In this document: piece after piece, positions 40,561 to 49,257 of the stretch | Layout of the letters: the number at the start of each line of letters is the position of its first letter | Numbering within the stretch: the stretch's first letter is position 1 | Assembly (NCBI GenBank): GCA_900551245.1 | Contig: URVC01000024.1 | Coordinates: forward strand, 1 to 54,832 | Length of the DNA: 54,832 nt | Reading direction: 5' to 3' | DNA from: an uncultured bacterium | GTDB lineage: Bacteria > Verrucomicrobiota > Lentisphaeria > Victivallales > Victivallaceae | Position numbers and translations under genes: made by a program | The notes under the pieces: model-generated | What the model saw: only the letters and a program-made list of their open reading frames with translations | What the model was told of the DNA's origin: nothing | Databases searched by the model: none

Positions 40561-40833
40561 ATGAAATTGGTCAGAAAACTATTCTATTTTCTGAGTCTTC
40601 TTGGGCTGTGCTGTTCCGCCTTGTTTCTGGCGCTGTTAACGGCAGCGGGCCTTCTCTGGGGGATATACGATCTGTTTTGCGGGGATCCGGAATGGAACGG
40701 AATCGTTTCCCATAGAACGGTAAAACAGCTGGCAATGCGGGGCGCTGTCTGCTGTGTCTGGGTGTTGGGATTCGGTTTCGGATTGGTCGCCAATATTGTC
40801 GTTTTGCGCAGACTTATCCGAAATGTAAAATAA
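40561..40833 (+). CDS. Small membrane protein of unknown function
   Basis: A 90-residue protein with two hydrophobic segments, FYFLSLLGLCCSALFLALL and VCCVWVLGFGFGLVANIVV, and a basic tail RRLIRNVK. A run of G precedes the start. No family recognised. It may be a real gene because its composition and membrane pattern look natural; nothing in the context tells its role. Confidence 0.45.
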   Translation: MKLVRKLFYFLSLLGLCCSALFLALLTAAGLLWGIYDLFCGDPEWNGIVSHRTVKQLAMRGAVCCVWVLGFGFGLVANIVVLRRLIRNVK

Positions 40834-40994
40834 CAGGTCGCAGGCATAGGAAAGACGGAGACAGGCATTTCTGCCTGTTTTCAAGAACGATCGGTCTGTG
40901 GCCGGTGAAGAGATACTCTTGCTGGAATTTTGGACTTCTGGAGATCCGCTTTGGAGAAGTGGAATGTTCGGCCGTTGGAGAAAACAATTTGAAA

Positions 40995-41263
40995 GGAGCT
41001 GGAGGGCCTGACGCCCTCCAGACCTCTTCGCCCGTGAGAAGTCTGAGCCGGGTTGATACTTATCCGCATGCGGCCCTGCGGGCCTTACTTGTCGGGCTTC
41101 GCCCGCCAACTCCTCAATCGCCGGAGCGGCTCCGCTCGACTCCGTTCGACTGCGTCGCAATCGCTCCTTGCTGCTTTGCGGAACGCAAAGCAGTCCTCTC
41201 ACATGCGCTCGCGGCGCTGACCGCGCTTGGGCCCGAGAGAAAACAAAGTCGCTACGGAAATTC
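40995..41263 (+). repeat. Structured ~270-bp dispersed repeat, copy A
   Basis: Nearly identical to 48787-49056 in the same orientation. It begins with a 9-bp hairpin (CTGGAGGGC and GCCCTCCAG) and holds more: CGGGCTTCGCCCG, TGCTTTGCG paired with CGCAAAGCA, and several arms around GGAGCGG. The stretch 40834-41263 has no convincing gene; frames that stay open through it are a by-product of composition. Weak similarity extends about 60 bp further upstream. Confidence 0.88.
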
Positions 41264-41738
41264 ATTTAACAACAGACAGGATTTGGTCCTCTAAATCTCT
41301 GATCATATGCGTAATTTTCAATTCACGATCAGTATTTAAAATTTTTATCAATGACAATCGAACATATTCTATATCTGCGTCGGAAAGCTGGTCGCGATAC
41401 CTGTCGCAATATTGAATAATTTTCATGATTGCCGATCCCAAGCCCCCGCTAATTCTGGTATGTAATCTGCCGTCGCGATAAATGGTCCAGTGATAAAACC
41501 ATCGGTCTGGAATTTTTTCCCTGTTTTCATGCGAAAAAAATTTCAACACGGTTTCATTGCGCCCCTCTTCCCTGCCGATCGACAAAAAATAAAAAATACT
41601 TTTTTGACTTCTAAGATGCCCGTTGTAAAAATTCAGGTAAACTTTTTTTTCATACGTTGCAAATGCCCCAAGAATAAATAAGACTAAAGACAACAAAATG
41701 AAAATAAAAAATATAATGTTTAAGACAGTCTTATTCAC
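41262..41738 (-). CDS. Small membrane-anchored protein, candidate immunity protein for the Rhs tip
   Basis: A 158-residue protein: one N-terminal transmembrane helix (LNIIFFIFILLSLVLFILGAF) followed by a ~130-residue domain facing out of the cytoplasm. Its start overlaps the end of the Rhs gene by 8 bp, and its base composition is as AT-rich as the Rhs tip and unlike the Rhs core. In polymorphic toxin loci the gene right after the toxin tip encodes the antidote; that is the basis of the call. No family recognised. Confidence 0.6.
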   Translation of the reverse strand: MNKTVLNIIFFIFILLSLVLFILGAFATYEKKVYLNFYNGHLRSQKSIFYFLSIGREEGRNETVLKFFSHENREKIPDRWFYHWTIYRDGRLHTRISGGLGSAIMKIIQYCDRYRDQLSDADIEYVRLSLIKILNTDRELKITHMIRDLEDQILSVVK

Positions 41739-44700
41739 ATTTACACTCCAACGGCATCTGCAAGGAGCGCAAAACCCCTCTTATACCTTCATTTGCAATG
41801 TTTTCAATAATATTGGCATTATCCCATCTTGGATCAATGTTATTATTTGAATCATAATAATCATCAGCTCCTCCCGCATGCGATGTCTCATGAATTGCAG
41901 TAGCTAGCTGATCTCGTTCAAAAAAATTATAACCACTTCCTGGTATCGCGTTAACTGTCATTATTTCCACACCAAATATTCCAGGATTATATTTTCCGGC
42001 AAAACTAGTAAAACTGGAATCTGTACTCTTTTTTACTTTCAAAACTGTAGTTATACTATTAAGTTTATCTAAAGAATTGTTGAGAATATTTAGCATAGAT
42101 GTCATTCCGCTACCTTGGTTATGTAACGGACAAGGACAAGCGGCAATTCCACAATCCGCATGGGAATTTATGAGATTATTTAATTGCCTTGCGGCGTCAG
42201 CCATTTCCATCTTCGCTCGATCCATTGTTTGCCCAAAAATATTCTTCTCTTCAGAAGTCCATTCTCCGACAAACTCATATGACCAACCTCCCAGCCAATC
42301 AATTGCCATGGTTACGCCGTTATTGACATACGCGAAATTGTTCCAACCATCGGGGTAGCCGAGGGGGTCGGCGGTCTGCCATTTGCCCTGTTCGGGGCGG
42401 TAGTTGCGGAAAAGGAAAACATAGCCGAGTTCGCCCACCAGCGGCTTGCCGGTGAAGAAGGCGTCCACGTTGTCGCTTTCACCGAAGGCGGTCATCTTGA
42501 TCGGCTGGTAAGCATCCTTCCCCTTCACTCCCAACGTGTTCCCCAGCATGTCGTTAAAGAGAACCTTGTCGCCGGAGAGCACCGGGTTGCCGCCGGTTAC
42601 CGCTGGTTCATTCAGAAGTTCCGTGCCGTCACGGTGGATCAGGGCGAGCCCGTCCCACAGGTAGTTTTCACGGCGGCCGTCCGCATAGGTCACGCCTGCG
42701 ATCTGGCCATCGAAGTGGTAACTGAAGTTCGCCGACACTTTGCCCGCCTCCGAAACCGACACCAGCTTATCCAACCAGGCATAAGTATAACTCTTGTTTC
42801 CCTCTTTTACAAGCCGGCCGGCGGCATCATAGGCATATTTCGTCACTTTTCCTTCGGTTTCAGAGCTTACCAGCTGGTTCGCACGGTCGTAACGATAGGT
42901 GGTGGTCACTCCGTTCACCGTTTTCGACAGAATATTCCCGGCCGGATCGTAGGCATAGCGCTCCTGACCGACAACTTCCAGCAGCTGTCCGCGACGGTCG
43001 TACTTGTATGCCTGACGCACGCCGTTCACTTCGCGGGCAATGATCGTCCCATCCGGATCATAGAAGTATTTCAGCTCTGACACCGCAGGAGAACCGCTGA
43101 ACCCCATCAGCGCCTTGCGCACCAGGCGGCCGTATTTGTCATAGCTGTATTCCACCGGAACGCCGTTCACCGTCTGTTTCACAAGCCGGTTCAAGTTGTC
43201 ATAATGGTAGGTCAGTTCGCCGCCGCTGCCGTTCCTGATCTTCGACAGCCGCCCCAGTGCGTCGTATTCCCGCGTTTCCGTCAGTTTCAGCGAACCATTC
43301 ACCGTCTCCCGCCCGGTGCGCTGCCCCCACGCATTGTAACTGCTCCGCGTGATGACGCCATCTTCGTTTTTCTCCACAAGCCGCCCAAAGTAGTCATAGC
43401 GGTAGCTCGCTTTCCGCCCGTTCCGGCTCGACGAGATCACCTTCCCCCAGGTGTCATAGCAGAAAGTCTCCACATCCCGGCCGTCGTAGGTCACCTTGAC
43501 CAGCCGGTCCAGCGCGTCATACTCACGGGCAATCTTCCGGTCTACCTTCTCCTCTCCACGGTATTTCGACAGTATTTCACGCAGCAGCCCGGTCTCGTCG
43601 TACACATAATCGGTCAGCTGATTCGCCGCGGTCGCTTTCTCCTTCAGCCCGAAACGATCCCAGCTGAAACGAATCTCGTTGCCGTTCTGATCGATCACAC
43701 GACTCAGCTGCCCCAGCGCATTGTAGCCGTACTCCACCTCCGTCGCATCCGGGAAACGCTCCCGCACCACCCGGCCGAACGCATCCCGGTCAAACGACTT
43801 GCTGCGCCCTCTGCCATCCGTATACTTCACCGGCAAGCCGTCGCCGCCGTATGCGATATCCAGCAGGCTCAGCCGGGTCTCTCCATCCAGCCGCTCCATC
43901 CGGACCAGCTGCCCGTTCTCATTGTAGGTATAGCAGGTCTTCGTGCCATCCGCCGCCGTCACCGCGGAAAGACGGTTCACGCCGTCGTACTCTCGCCGCA
44001 CCACCCGCCGGAACATGTCCGTCTCCGTCATCACCTGCCCGAAACGATTGTAACGCAGCTCACGCCAGGTGCGCCCATCCGAAATCCGCTGCGGCTGGTT
44101 CGCCCCGTCATACCGGATCGATGTGGTCGTCACCGCACGCCCCGACGCATCCAGCCGCATCACTTTGGTCAGATTCCGCCGCGAATCGTACTGGAACCCC
44201 GCCACCGGTTCCGGAGAATCCTGCTCCGCTCCACGGCGCGTCACCAGACGAACCTCGTCAAAGTCGTTGTAGGCGAAATTCATGTCGTTCCCGGCCATGT
44301 CGCGGATCCGGATCACATTGCCCGTCAGTTTGTCGTAACGATAGCTCACCACTGTCCGGCCGCGCCCGTCCACAATCTTGCGCACCTTGCCGAGATAAGC
44401 GACGTCGTAGCGCATGAAGTAGTAAATCGTACTCTTCCGCCCGGAGAATTCCGAAATGTTGAACACACCCGTCTTCCCGTCGTAGTGGTAATCCGCCTTC
44501 CGCCCCAGCCGGTCGGTCAGCGTCACCCGCCCCGGCTCCGCGCTCCCATACGCATAGTTCAGCATCGAGTCGGCAAGCAGACGCCCCGCCACACCGCCGC
44601 CGAACGCGCGCTTCTTCTCCGCCGCCTGACGCAACGCGGCAAGGCGCTCCGCCTCGCTTTCATGCTGCACTTTCAGATCATCACGGTAGTCGCCCCGCGC

Positions 44701-45543
44701 CACCCGCGTCAGATAGCCGCAGGAATCGTAGGCGAACGTCACCGAATCCAGCGTCCCCTGCCGGTAGCCGGCCAGTTGCGGGACCCGGATCTGCATCGCC
44801 TTCGCCTGCACCGTCTTCGGCAGAAGCGTAACCATGTTGTTCCGATAGACAAAACGGTATTCCACCCCGTTCAGCACCATCGAGGAAACCAGCTTCCCGG
44901 AATAACGCAGCTCAATCAACCGCAACCCTTCCTGGCTGACCGACGCCAGGCGGTCCCGGTTGTACGAAAAACGCAGTGTCCGGCCGGACGGGGCAGTCAC
45001 CTGCATCAGCTTCGCGTCGCGGTAGATGAATTTCCAGCCGGTGTATCCGCGTTTTCCGGTAAATGTCCAATCGCCGGTCTGCGAACGCTTGTCCTTCAGC
45101 GCCCGGGTGTCGGCCTCCCACTGCGCATAGGGCGAATAGTATTTGCCGCGCCCCTTCATCCCCTCCCGATGCAGGTCAAGCGTCTCCTTCGTCGGCCGCT
45201 CCTTCTCAAAAAAACGGATCTGCTCGCCCCACGGTGTCTTCCACAATACCCCGTCCTTCTCCGGCGTCGCGGAACTCTCCAGCTGCGGGGAGCTCCAGCC
45301 GAACCCGAACATCCCCGTGCTCTCCGACGAGGACTTGTAGAACAACTGCACCGGCAGACGCAAATCCGGGGAGAAATTCGCCGCCCCCAGCACCCGGTCC
45401 AGATAGAAACCGTTCTCCGTCAGGGCCGCCTTGCCCGCTGACAACGGTTTCGAGATGAAGTTCAACGTCTCCCTCGCCGAGGCACTCAACGCTGCAAACG
45501 CAACCATCAGCATCGGCAGCAGCCATCTCCACATCTTACCCAT
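41731..45543 (-). CDS. Exported Rhs/YD-repeat protein with a metallopeptidase-like C-terminal tip
   Basis: A 1,270-residue protein. A signal peptide (MGKMWRWLLPMLMVAFAALSASA) is followed by many YD repeats such as YDRANQLVSSETEGKVTKYAYD that form the Rhs shell. The core ends around residue 1,085 with YRPEQGKWQTADPLGYPDGW, close to the conserved Rhs core end. The last ~185 residues are unrelated, AT-rich in sequence, and contain HETSHAGGADDYYD (H1218, E1219, H1222 plus a nearby aspartate), an HExxH zinc peptidase motif similar to the aspzincin type. Start follows AGGGAG. It is probably a contact-dependent or secreted toxin; the tip activity is inferred from the motif alone. Confidence 0.85.
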   Translation of the reverse strand: MGKMWRWLLPMLMVAFAALSASARETLNFISKPLSAGKAALTENGFYLDRVLGAANFSPDLRLPVQLFYKSSSESTGMFGFGWSSPQLESSATPEKDGVLWKTPWGEQIRFFEKERPTKETLDLHREGMKGRGKYYSPYAQWEADTRALKDKRSQTGDWTFTGKRGYTGWKFIYRDAKLMQVTAPSGRTLRFSYNRDRLASVSQEGLRLIELRYSGKLVSSMVLNGVEYRFVYRNNMVTLLPKTVQAKAMQIRVPQLAGYRQGTLDSVTFAYDSCGYLTRVARGDYRDDLKVQHESEAERLAALRQAAEKKRAFGGGVAGRLLADSMLNYAYGSAEPGRVTLTDRLGRKADYHYDGKTGVFNISEFSGRKSTIYYFMRYDVAYLGKVRKIVDGRGRTVVSYRYDKLTGNVIRIRDMAGNDMNFAYNDFDEVRLVTRRGAEQDSPEPVAGFQYDSRRNLTKVMRLDASGRAVTTTSIRYDGANQPQRISDGRTWRELRYNRFGQVMTETDMFRRVVRREYDGVNRLSAVTAADGTKTCYTYNENGQLVRMERLDGETRLSLLDIAYGGDGLPVKYTDGRGRSKSFDRDAFGRVVRERFPDATEVEYGYNALGQLSRVIDQNGNEIRFSWDRFGLKEKATAANQLTDYVYDETGLLREILSKYRGEEKVDRKIAREYDALDRLVKVTYDGRDVETFCYDTWGKVISSSRNGRKASYRYDYFGRLVEKNEDGVITRSSYNAWGQRTGRETVNGSLKLTETREYDALGRLSKIRNGSGGELTYHYDNLNRLVKQTVNGVPVEYSYDKYGRLVRKALMGFSGSPAVSELKYFYDPDGTIIAREVNGVRQAYKYDRRGQLLEVVGQERYAYDPAGNILSKTVNGVTTTYRYDRANQLVSSETEGKVTKYAYDAAGRLVKEGNKSYTYAWLDKLVSVSEAGKVSANFSYHFDGQIAGVTYADGRRENYLWDGLALIHRDGTELLNEPAVTGGNPVLSGDKVLFNDMLGNTLGVKGKDAYQPIKMTAFGESDNVDAFFTGKPLVGELGYVFLFRNYRPEQGKWQTADPLGYPDGWNNFAYVNNGVTMAIDWLGGWSYEFVGEWTSEEKNIFGQTMDRAKMEMADAARQLNNLINSHADCGIAACPCPLHNQGSGMTSMLNILNNSLDKLNSITTVLKVKKSTDSSFTSFAGKYNPGIFGVEIMTVNAIPGSGYNFFERDQLATAIHETSHAGGADDYYDSNNNIDPRWDNANIIENIANEGIRGVLRSLQMPLECKCE

Positions 45544-45598
45544 TCGCTTCTCCCTTTCTTTTTGGTTTAAATGGCGGGTTACATGGTGAAACAGTTAT

Positions 45599-45627
45599 AT
45601 TTTGAACAATTTTAAGCATTTTGTCAA
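45599..45627 (-). promoter_or_regulatory. Candidate promoter of the Rhs gene
   Basis: On the minus strand TTGACA (45627-45622), 17 bp, CAAAAT (45604-45599). Confidence 0.5.
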
Positions 45628-45697
45628 GAGCAGAACGTAAAAAAGTTTATTAATTTTTTAATTTTAGATTATTTTTAAACTATTTTATCAATTGTTA

Positions 45698-45726
45698 TTG
45701 ACATTTCTCGTAATACGGCGTATAAT
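45698..45726 (+). promoter_or_regulatory. Consensus promoter of the hydrolase / O-antigen-ligase-like operon
   Basis: TTGACA (45698-45703), 17 bp, TATAAT (45721-45726): a full consensus match, 35 bp before the ATG at 45761. Confidence 0.85.
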
Positions 45727-45760
45727 TTAATTAATAGCTTCATACAAGAGAGAGGAAACC

Positions 45761-46678
45761 ATGTTTTACAACATTCTCCGCTTTCCGCTGAACGGTGCAG
45801 TTCTGGCAGTCTCGGTTTTCCTGAGTTTCCAGACCGCCGCCGCACCTTCGCCAAAAGTTTCGTCCGTCGTGGTCAAAACCCGCGCGCCGCAGAATGAACT
45901 CGTCGCCGTCTGGTACCGGGTGCCGAAAAATTATCACCCGCGCCAGCAGCAGATGTCCCGGGTGCTGGTCCTCTTCGGCGGACGCAACAGTTCCGGCAAA
46001 GGCATGGCCGCCGGCGGGCTCGGCTGGGGGAAGTGGGCCGACGAAAACAACGCCTTTCTCGTCTCCCCCGATTTTAAAAACGACAACTACTGGGAACCGG
46101 AAGAGTGGTCCGGCAAAGCTCTGTTCAACGCTTTGCAGAAGATCAAAAAGGATTACAACATCTGCACCGACAAGCTTCTCTTCTACGGATTCTCCGCCGG
46201 CAGTCAGTGTTCCAATTTGTTTCCCGCCTGGAGACCTCAGCTTGCCCGCGCATGGGTGTCGCACGCCTGCGGCGTATTCCATGAACCGACGGTCCGGATG
46301 CGATCCGTCCCCGGCCTTGTCACCTGCGGCGACGCCGATGCACAGCGCTATATCATCAGTCGCAATTTCGTCGAAAAATACCGCAAAAAAGGATGCAACA
46401 TCATCTGGAGATCCTTCCCCAACCATCCGCACGACGTCCCGCCGGACTCCCTCCGGCTCGCCCGTGAATTCCTGACATATTATCATAAGATTTATTCGTC
46501 AGATTTAACAGGGAGAGGCTCCCGGCGCGACACGCCGCCGGTATACCCCTACATCGGTGACGATCAGGAGGGAGTTTTCTATCCCGCCAACTCCCCCAAA
46601 GCGAAAAACATTTTACCGGAAGATCGTGTTCTGCTGCCCGCTCTCACCATCGCCCGAGCCTGGGGAGTGCCGGAATGA
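45761..46678 (+). CDS. Secreted alpha/beta hydrolase (PHB-depolymerase / feruloyl-esterase-like), copy 1
   Basis: A 305-residue protein. A signal peptide ends near FLSFQTAAA. The fold is that of LpqC-like esterases: VLVLFGGRNSSGKG as the oxyanion region, FYGFSAGSQCSNLF as the nucleophile elbow (GxSxG), GDADAQR near the acid position and NHPHDVPPDS with the catalytic histidine. It is paralogous to the next gene, with which it overlaps by ATGA. Consensus promoter upstream. Substrate could be an ester-linked plant or surface glycan; not determinable. Confidence 0.75.
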   Translation: MFYNILRFPLNGAVLAVSVFLSFQTAAAPSPKVSSVVVKTRAPQNELVAVWYRVPKNYHPRQQQMSRVLVLFGGRNSSGKGMAAGGLGWGKWADENNAFLVSPDFKNDNYWEPEEWSGKALFNALQKIKKDYNICTDKLLFYGFSAGSQCSNLFPAWRPQLARAWVSHACGVFHEPTVRMRSVPGLVTCGDADAQRYIISRNFVEKYRKKGCNIIWRSFPNHPHDVPPDSLRLAREFLTYYHKIYSSDLTGRGSRRDTPPVYPYIGDDQEGVFYPANSPKAKNILPEDRVLLPALTIARAWGVPE

Positions 46679-47460
46679 TCCCCCGCTTCTTTCGTCTTCT
46701 GATCTTTCTTCTGCTCCTCGGCTCCGCGGCCTTCGGCGTCGCCGCCGCCACTATGACTGTCGACGACGTCGAATTCGCCTACCGGCTGCCTGCCGGACCG
46801 CCGCAGGCAATCATGGTCCTTTTCGGCGGACGAAACTGGAAGGGCGGCGACACGCTGAAACGCTTCCGCTTCGATGAGCTGGCCGATCGACACGGGCTGA
46901 TCCTGCTCTCCCCCTCTTTCCGCGACCGCAATTACTGGGAACCGGAAAAGTGGTCCGGCCCCGCGCTCAAACGCGCCGTTGCCGAGCTGGAACGCCGCTG
47001 CCGTATGCCGTCGCGCCGGCTGCTCCTCTACGGCTATTCCGCCGGAGGGCAATGCGCCAACCTCTTCTACGCCTGGATGCCGGAAAAGGTCGCCGCATGG
47101 GGTGCCCATGCCTGCGGCGTCTACTTTACCGGAAAGGTCAAAAATCCCGCCCCTGCCCTGGTCACCTGCGGCACCCTCGACGACGCCCGTTGGAGCATCA
47201 GCCGCACCTTCATTTCCAATTACCGTGAAAACGGCGGGAAACTGCTCTGGAAATACAGTCGCAACGGTCACGAACTCTCCCCGCAGACACTCGAACTTGC
47301 CCGCGCATGGTTCGACGCCCTGCTGACCGGGGAGAAAAATCAGTTCGTCGCCGATGACGACTCCCGCGAAGTCCTGCCGATCAGCCGGAAACATGAAATC
47401 GACCCGGAATATCGTAACGAAATTCCCAACCGGAACGTTCTTGATCTGTGGCTTAAATGA
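46675..47460 (+). CDS. Secreted alpha/beta hydrolase, copy 2
   Basis: A 261-residue paralogue of the preceding protein: signal peptide near LIFLLLLGSAAFGVAAA, IMVLFGGRNWKGGDTL, LYGYSAGGQCANLFYAW (nucleophile elbow GYSAG), CGTLDDARWSISRTF and SRNGHELSPQTL with the histidine. The shared motifs NYWEPEKWSGPAL and HACGVYF show a tandem duplication. It overlaps its neighbours on both sides (ATGA), so all three genes are translated together. Confidence 0.75.
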   Translation: MIPRFFRLLIFLLLLGSAAFGVAAATMTVDDVEFAYRLPAGPPQAIMVLFGGRNWKGGDTLKRFRFDELADRHGLILLSPSFRDRNYWEPEKWSGPALKRAVAELERRCRMPSRRLLLYGYSAGGQCANLFYAWMPEKVAAWGAHACGVYFTGKVKNPAPALVTCGTLDDARWSISRTFISNYRENGGKLLWKYSRNGHELSPQTLELARAWFDALLTGEKNQFVADDDSREVLPISRKHEIDPEYRNEIPNRNVLDLWLK

Positions 47461-48674
47461 TGGAATTCACATACGACGGCATGGTGCGGTGGGGATTCGG
47501 GTTTTACAACCCCAATCACGCCGCAGCCTTGTTCGCGGCCCTGCTCCCCTTCTTGTGGGCCGCCTGGGAACGATTTCCACGCCCCGCCTGCCGGATTCCG
47601 GTTGCGGCGGCCACTCTGCTCACCTTCGCCGCCCTTGCCCTCACCTTCTCCCGGACAGGAGCGGCGGTCGCGGTTCTCGAACTGGTTCTCTATTTCGGCT
47701 GTCGGAAGTATTCCGCCGTCTCCCTCCGCCGAGGCGGCATCCTGTTGATCGCGCTGTTTCTCGCCTTTCTCGCCGCCGGTGCTCTGGCCCGGTTCACGCT
47801 CGACCGCGCAGCAACCAACCGGCTCGCCATCTGGCAGGCCGGTGCCGCACTTTTCGCCGCCAATCCTCTCGGCGTCGGTCACGGTAATTCCGGCGCAATC
47901 GCCTCTGCCTTTCTGCTGCCTCCCCGGATCGTCTGCCGCACGCTGGTCAATTCGCATCTGACGTTGCTGGTTGAATACGGAATCTTCGCTGGGGTTCTCT
48001 GGCTCGGCACTCTCTTCTACGCCCTGCTCAACGGTTCCCGCCATCCAGCGGCACGCACGGCCCTCATCGGACTGGCGGTCTCCGCTCTTTCAAGTTCAAT
48101 CTTCGACGGCGGAATCCTGTTTGATTTCCACGGAGCCGGCGGACTGTCACGTCTGAATCAATGTCTCTCCTGGGGACTGTTGTTTTTCTATCTCGGCCTG
48201 ATTGTATTTCTCTCTCTCGGCCGGTTTCACCTCAGACGGGCGGCAATTGCCGCATCCACCGCGCTGCTGCTGCCAGTGTCGCTGTTTCTGTTCTCCTCTC
48301 CTCAAACCCCGAAAGTGCTTGAGGGAGAATTTCTCCGCCTGCCCGGGACCTCGACTTCCCTGGCTCTTTACGACAACGCATTCACTCTGCGCGAATGTGC
48401 CGCCCTTTTGCCGGAAGGCGGAATCCTGCCCATTCATTCCGCTGAACTTCGCGCCGACACACCGTTCCCCGCCAGCACCCGACTCATCCTCTTCGGTGAA
48501 TGTGCCCATTTTTCCTCCCGCTATCCGCATGCGGAGGTCACGTTGGTCGCACCTCCGCCGCATTTCGTTCTGCCGGGAAATATCCAGCGGGTGCTTCTGA
48601 AGCATTATGCGGAAAACGACCTGCTCGAACTCCAGGCTCAAGCACGTGATATTCCCTGTGACTACGCTCTGTGA
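47457..48674 (+). CDS. O-antigen-ligase/polymerase-like membrane protein
   Basis: A 405-residue protein with about eight hydrophobic segments over its first ~290 residues and a soluble tail of ~115 residues. GFGFYNPNHAAALFAALLPFL and ALTFSRTGAAVAVL, and later NSHLTLLVEYGIFAGVLWL, are the conserved patterns of the Wzy/WaaL family (PN..A, SR.G, H...L...ye.G). It starts right at the PN motif, so the usual first membrane helices seem to be missing. Coupled by ATGATG to two secreted hydrolases, an unusual pairing that suggests surface-glycan or exopolysaccharide handling. Role uncertain. Confidence 0.68.
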   Translation: MMEFTYDGMVRWGFGFYNPNHAAALFAALLPFLWAAWERFPRPACRIPVAAATLLTFAALALTFSRTGAAVAVLELVLYFGCRKYSAVSLRRGGILLIALFLAFLAAGALARFTLDRAATNRLAIWQAGAALFAANPLGVGHGNSGAIASAFLLPPRIVCRTLVNSHLTLLVEYGIFAGVLWLGTLFYALLNGSRHPAARTALIGLAVSALSSSIFDGGILFDFHGAGGLSRLNQCLSWGLLFFYLGLIVFLSLGRFHLRRAAIAASTALLLPVSLFLFSSPQTPKVLEGEFLRLPGTSTSLALYDNAFTLRECAALLPEGGILPIHSAELRADTPFPASTRLILFGECAHFSSRYPHAEVTLVAPPPHFVLPGNIQRVLLKHYAENDLLELQAQARDIPCDYAL

Positions 48675-48786
48675 TAGTTTAGATTCATGAGCGGGAACAA
48701 TACCAAAGCGAAAAATTCCGGCTTCTGCGGGACGCGGTCGGGGCGGAGGCAGATATTCGAACTTCCGAGAGAAAATGATCGTCGAG

Positions 48787-49056
48787 GGAGCTGGAGGGCC
48801 GGGCGCCCTCCAGACCTCCCCGCCCGCGAGAAAGCGGAAGTCGGTTGATACGAATCCGCACGCGGCCCTCGCGGGCCTTACTTGTCGGGCTTCGCCCGCC
48901 AACTCCTCAGTCGCCGGAGCGGCTACGCTCGACTCCGTTCGACTGCGTCGCAATCGCTCCTTGCTGCTTTGCGAAACGCAAAGCAGTCCTCTCACATGCG
49001 CTCGCGGCGCTGACCGCGCTTGTGCCCGTTAGAAAACAGGACTGCTATGGGAATTC
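48787..49056 (+). repeat. Structured ~270-bp dispersed repeat, copy B
   Basis: Second direct copy of the element at 40995-41263, with the same first hairpin (loop CGGGC instead of CTGAC) and the same internal stems. It fills most of the gene-free stretch 48675-49257; the remainder holds only the promoter at 49190. Confidence 0.88.
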
Positions 49057-49189
49057 CCTTCACGACGCTCACCGTGCTTAGATTCCCATGCGCGGGACAA
49101 GCCGAAGAAAAATGCTTCGCGGCGTTGAACGTGCGGCTCTGTCCACCTTTCTTTGAACGGTTTTTTTCCAAAAAAATTTTTTTGCTATC

Positions 49190-49217
49190 TTGACAAAAAA
49201 CAATTTCTGCATATAAT
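49190..49217 (+). promoter_or_regulatory. Promoter of the GntR/LacI-hybrid regulator
   Basis: TTGACA (49190-49195), 16 bp, TATAAT (49212-49217), 40 bp before the ATG. Confidence 0.75.
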
Positions 49218-49257
49218 AATACTGTAAACTGTTTTTTGTTTTTAAGAGAGGTATACG

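Noticed and set aside
40905..41294. Small open frames through the ~270-bp repeats, also at 48775-49081
   Set aside because: Similar peptides appear in both copies only because the DNA repeats. No ribosome binding site, and multiple frames are open at once; the hairpin structure explains the conservation better.
43204..45441. 745-codon plus-strand frame through the Rhs gene
   Set aside because: Antisense to clear YD repeats; repetition of the core creates the open frame.
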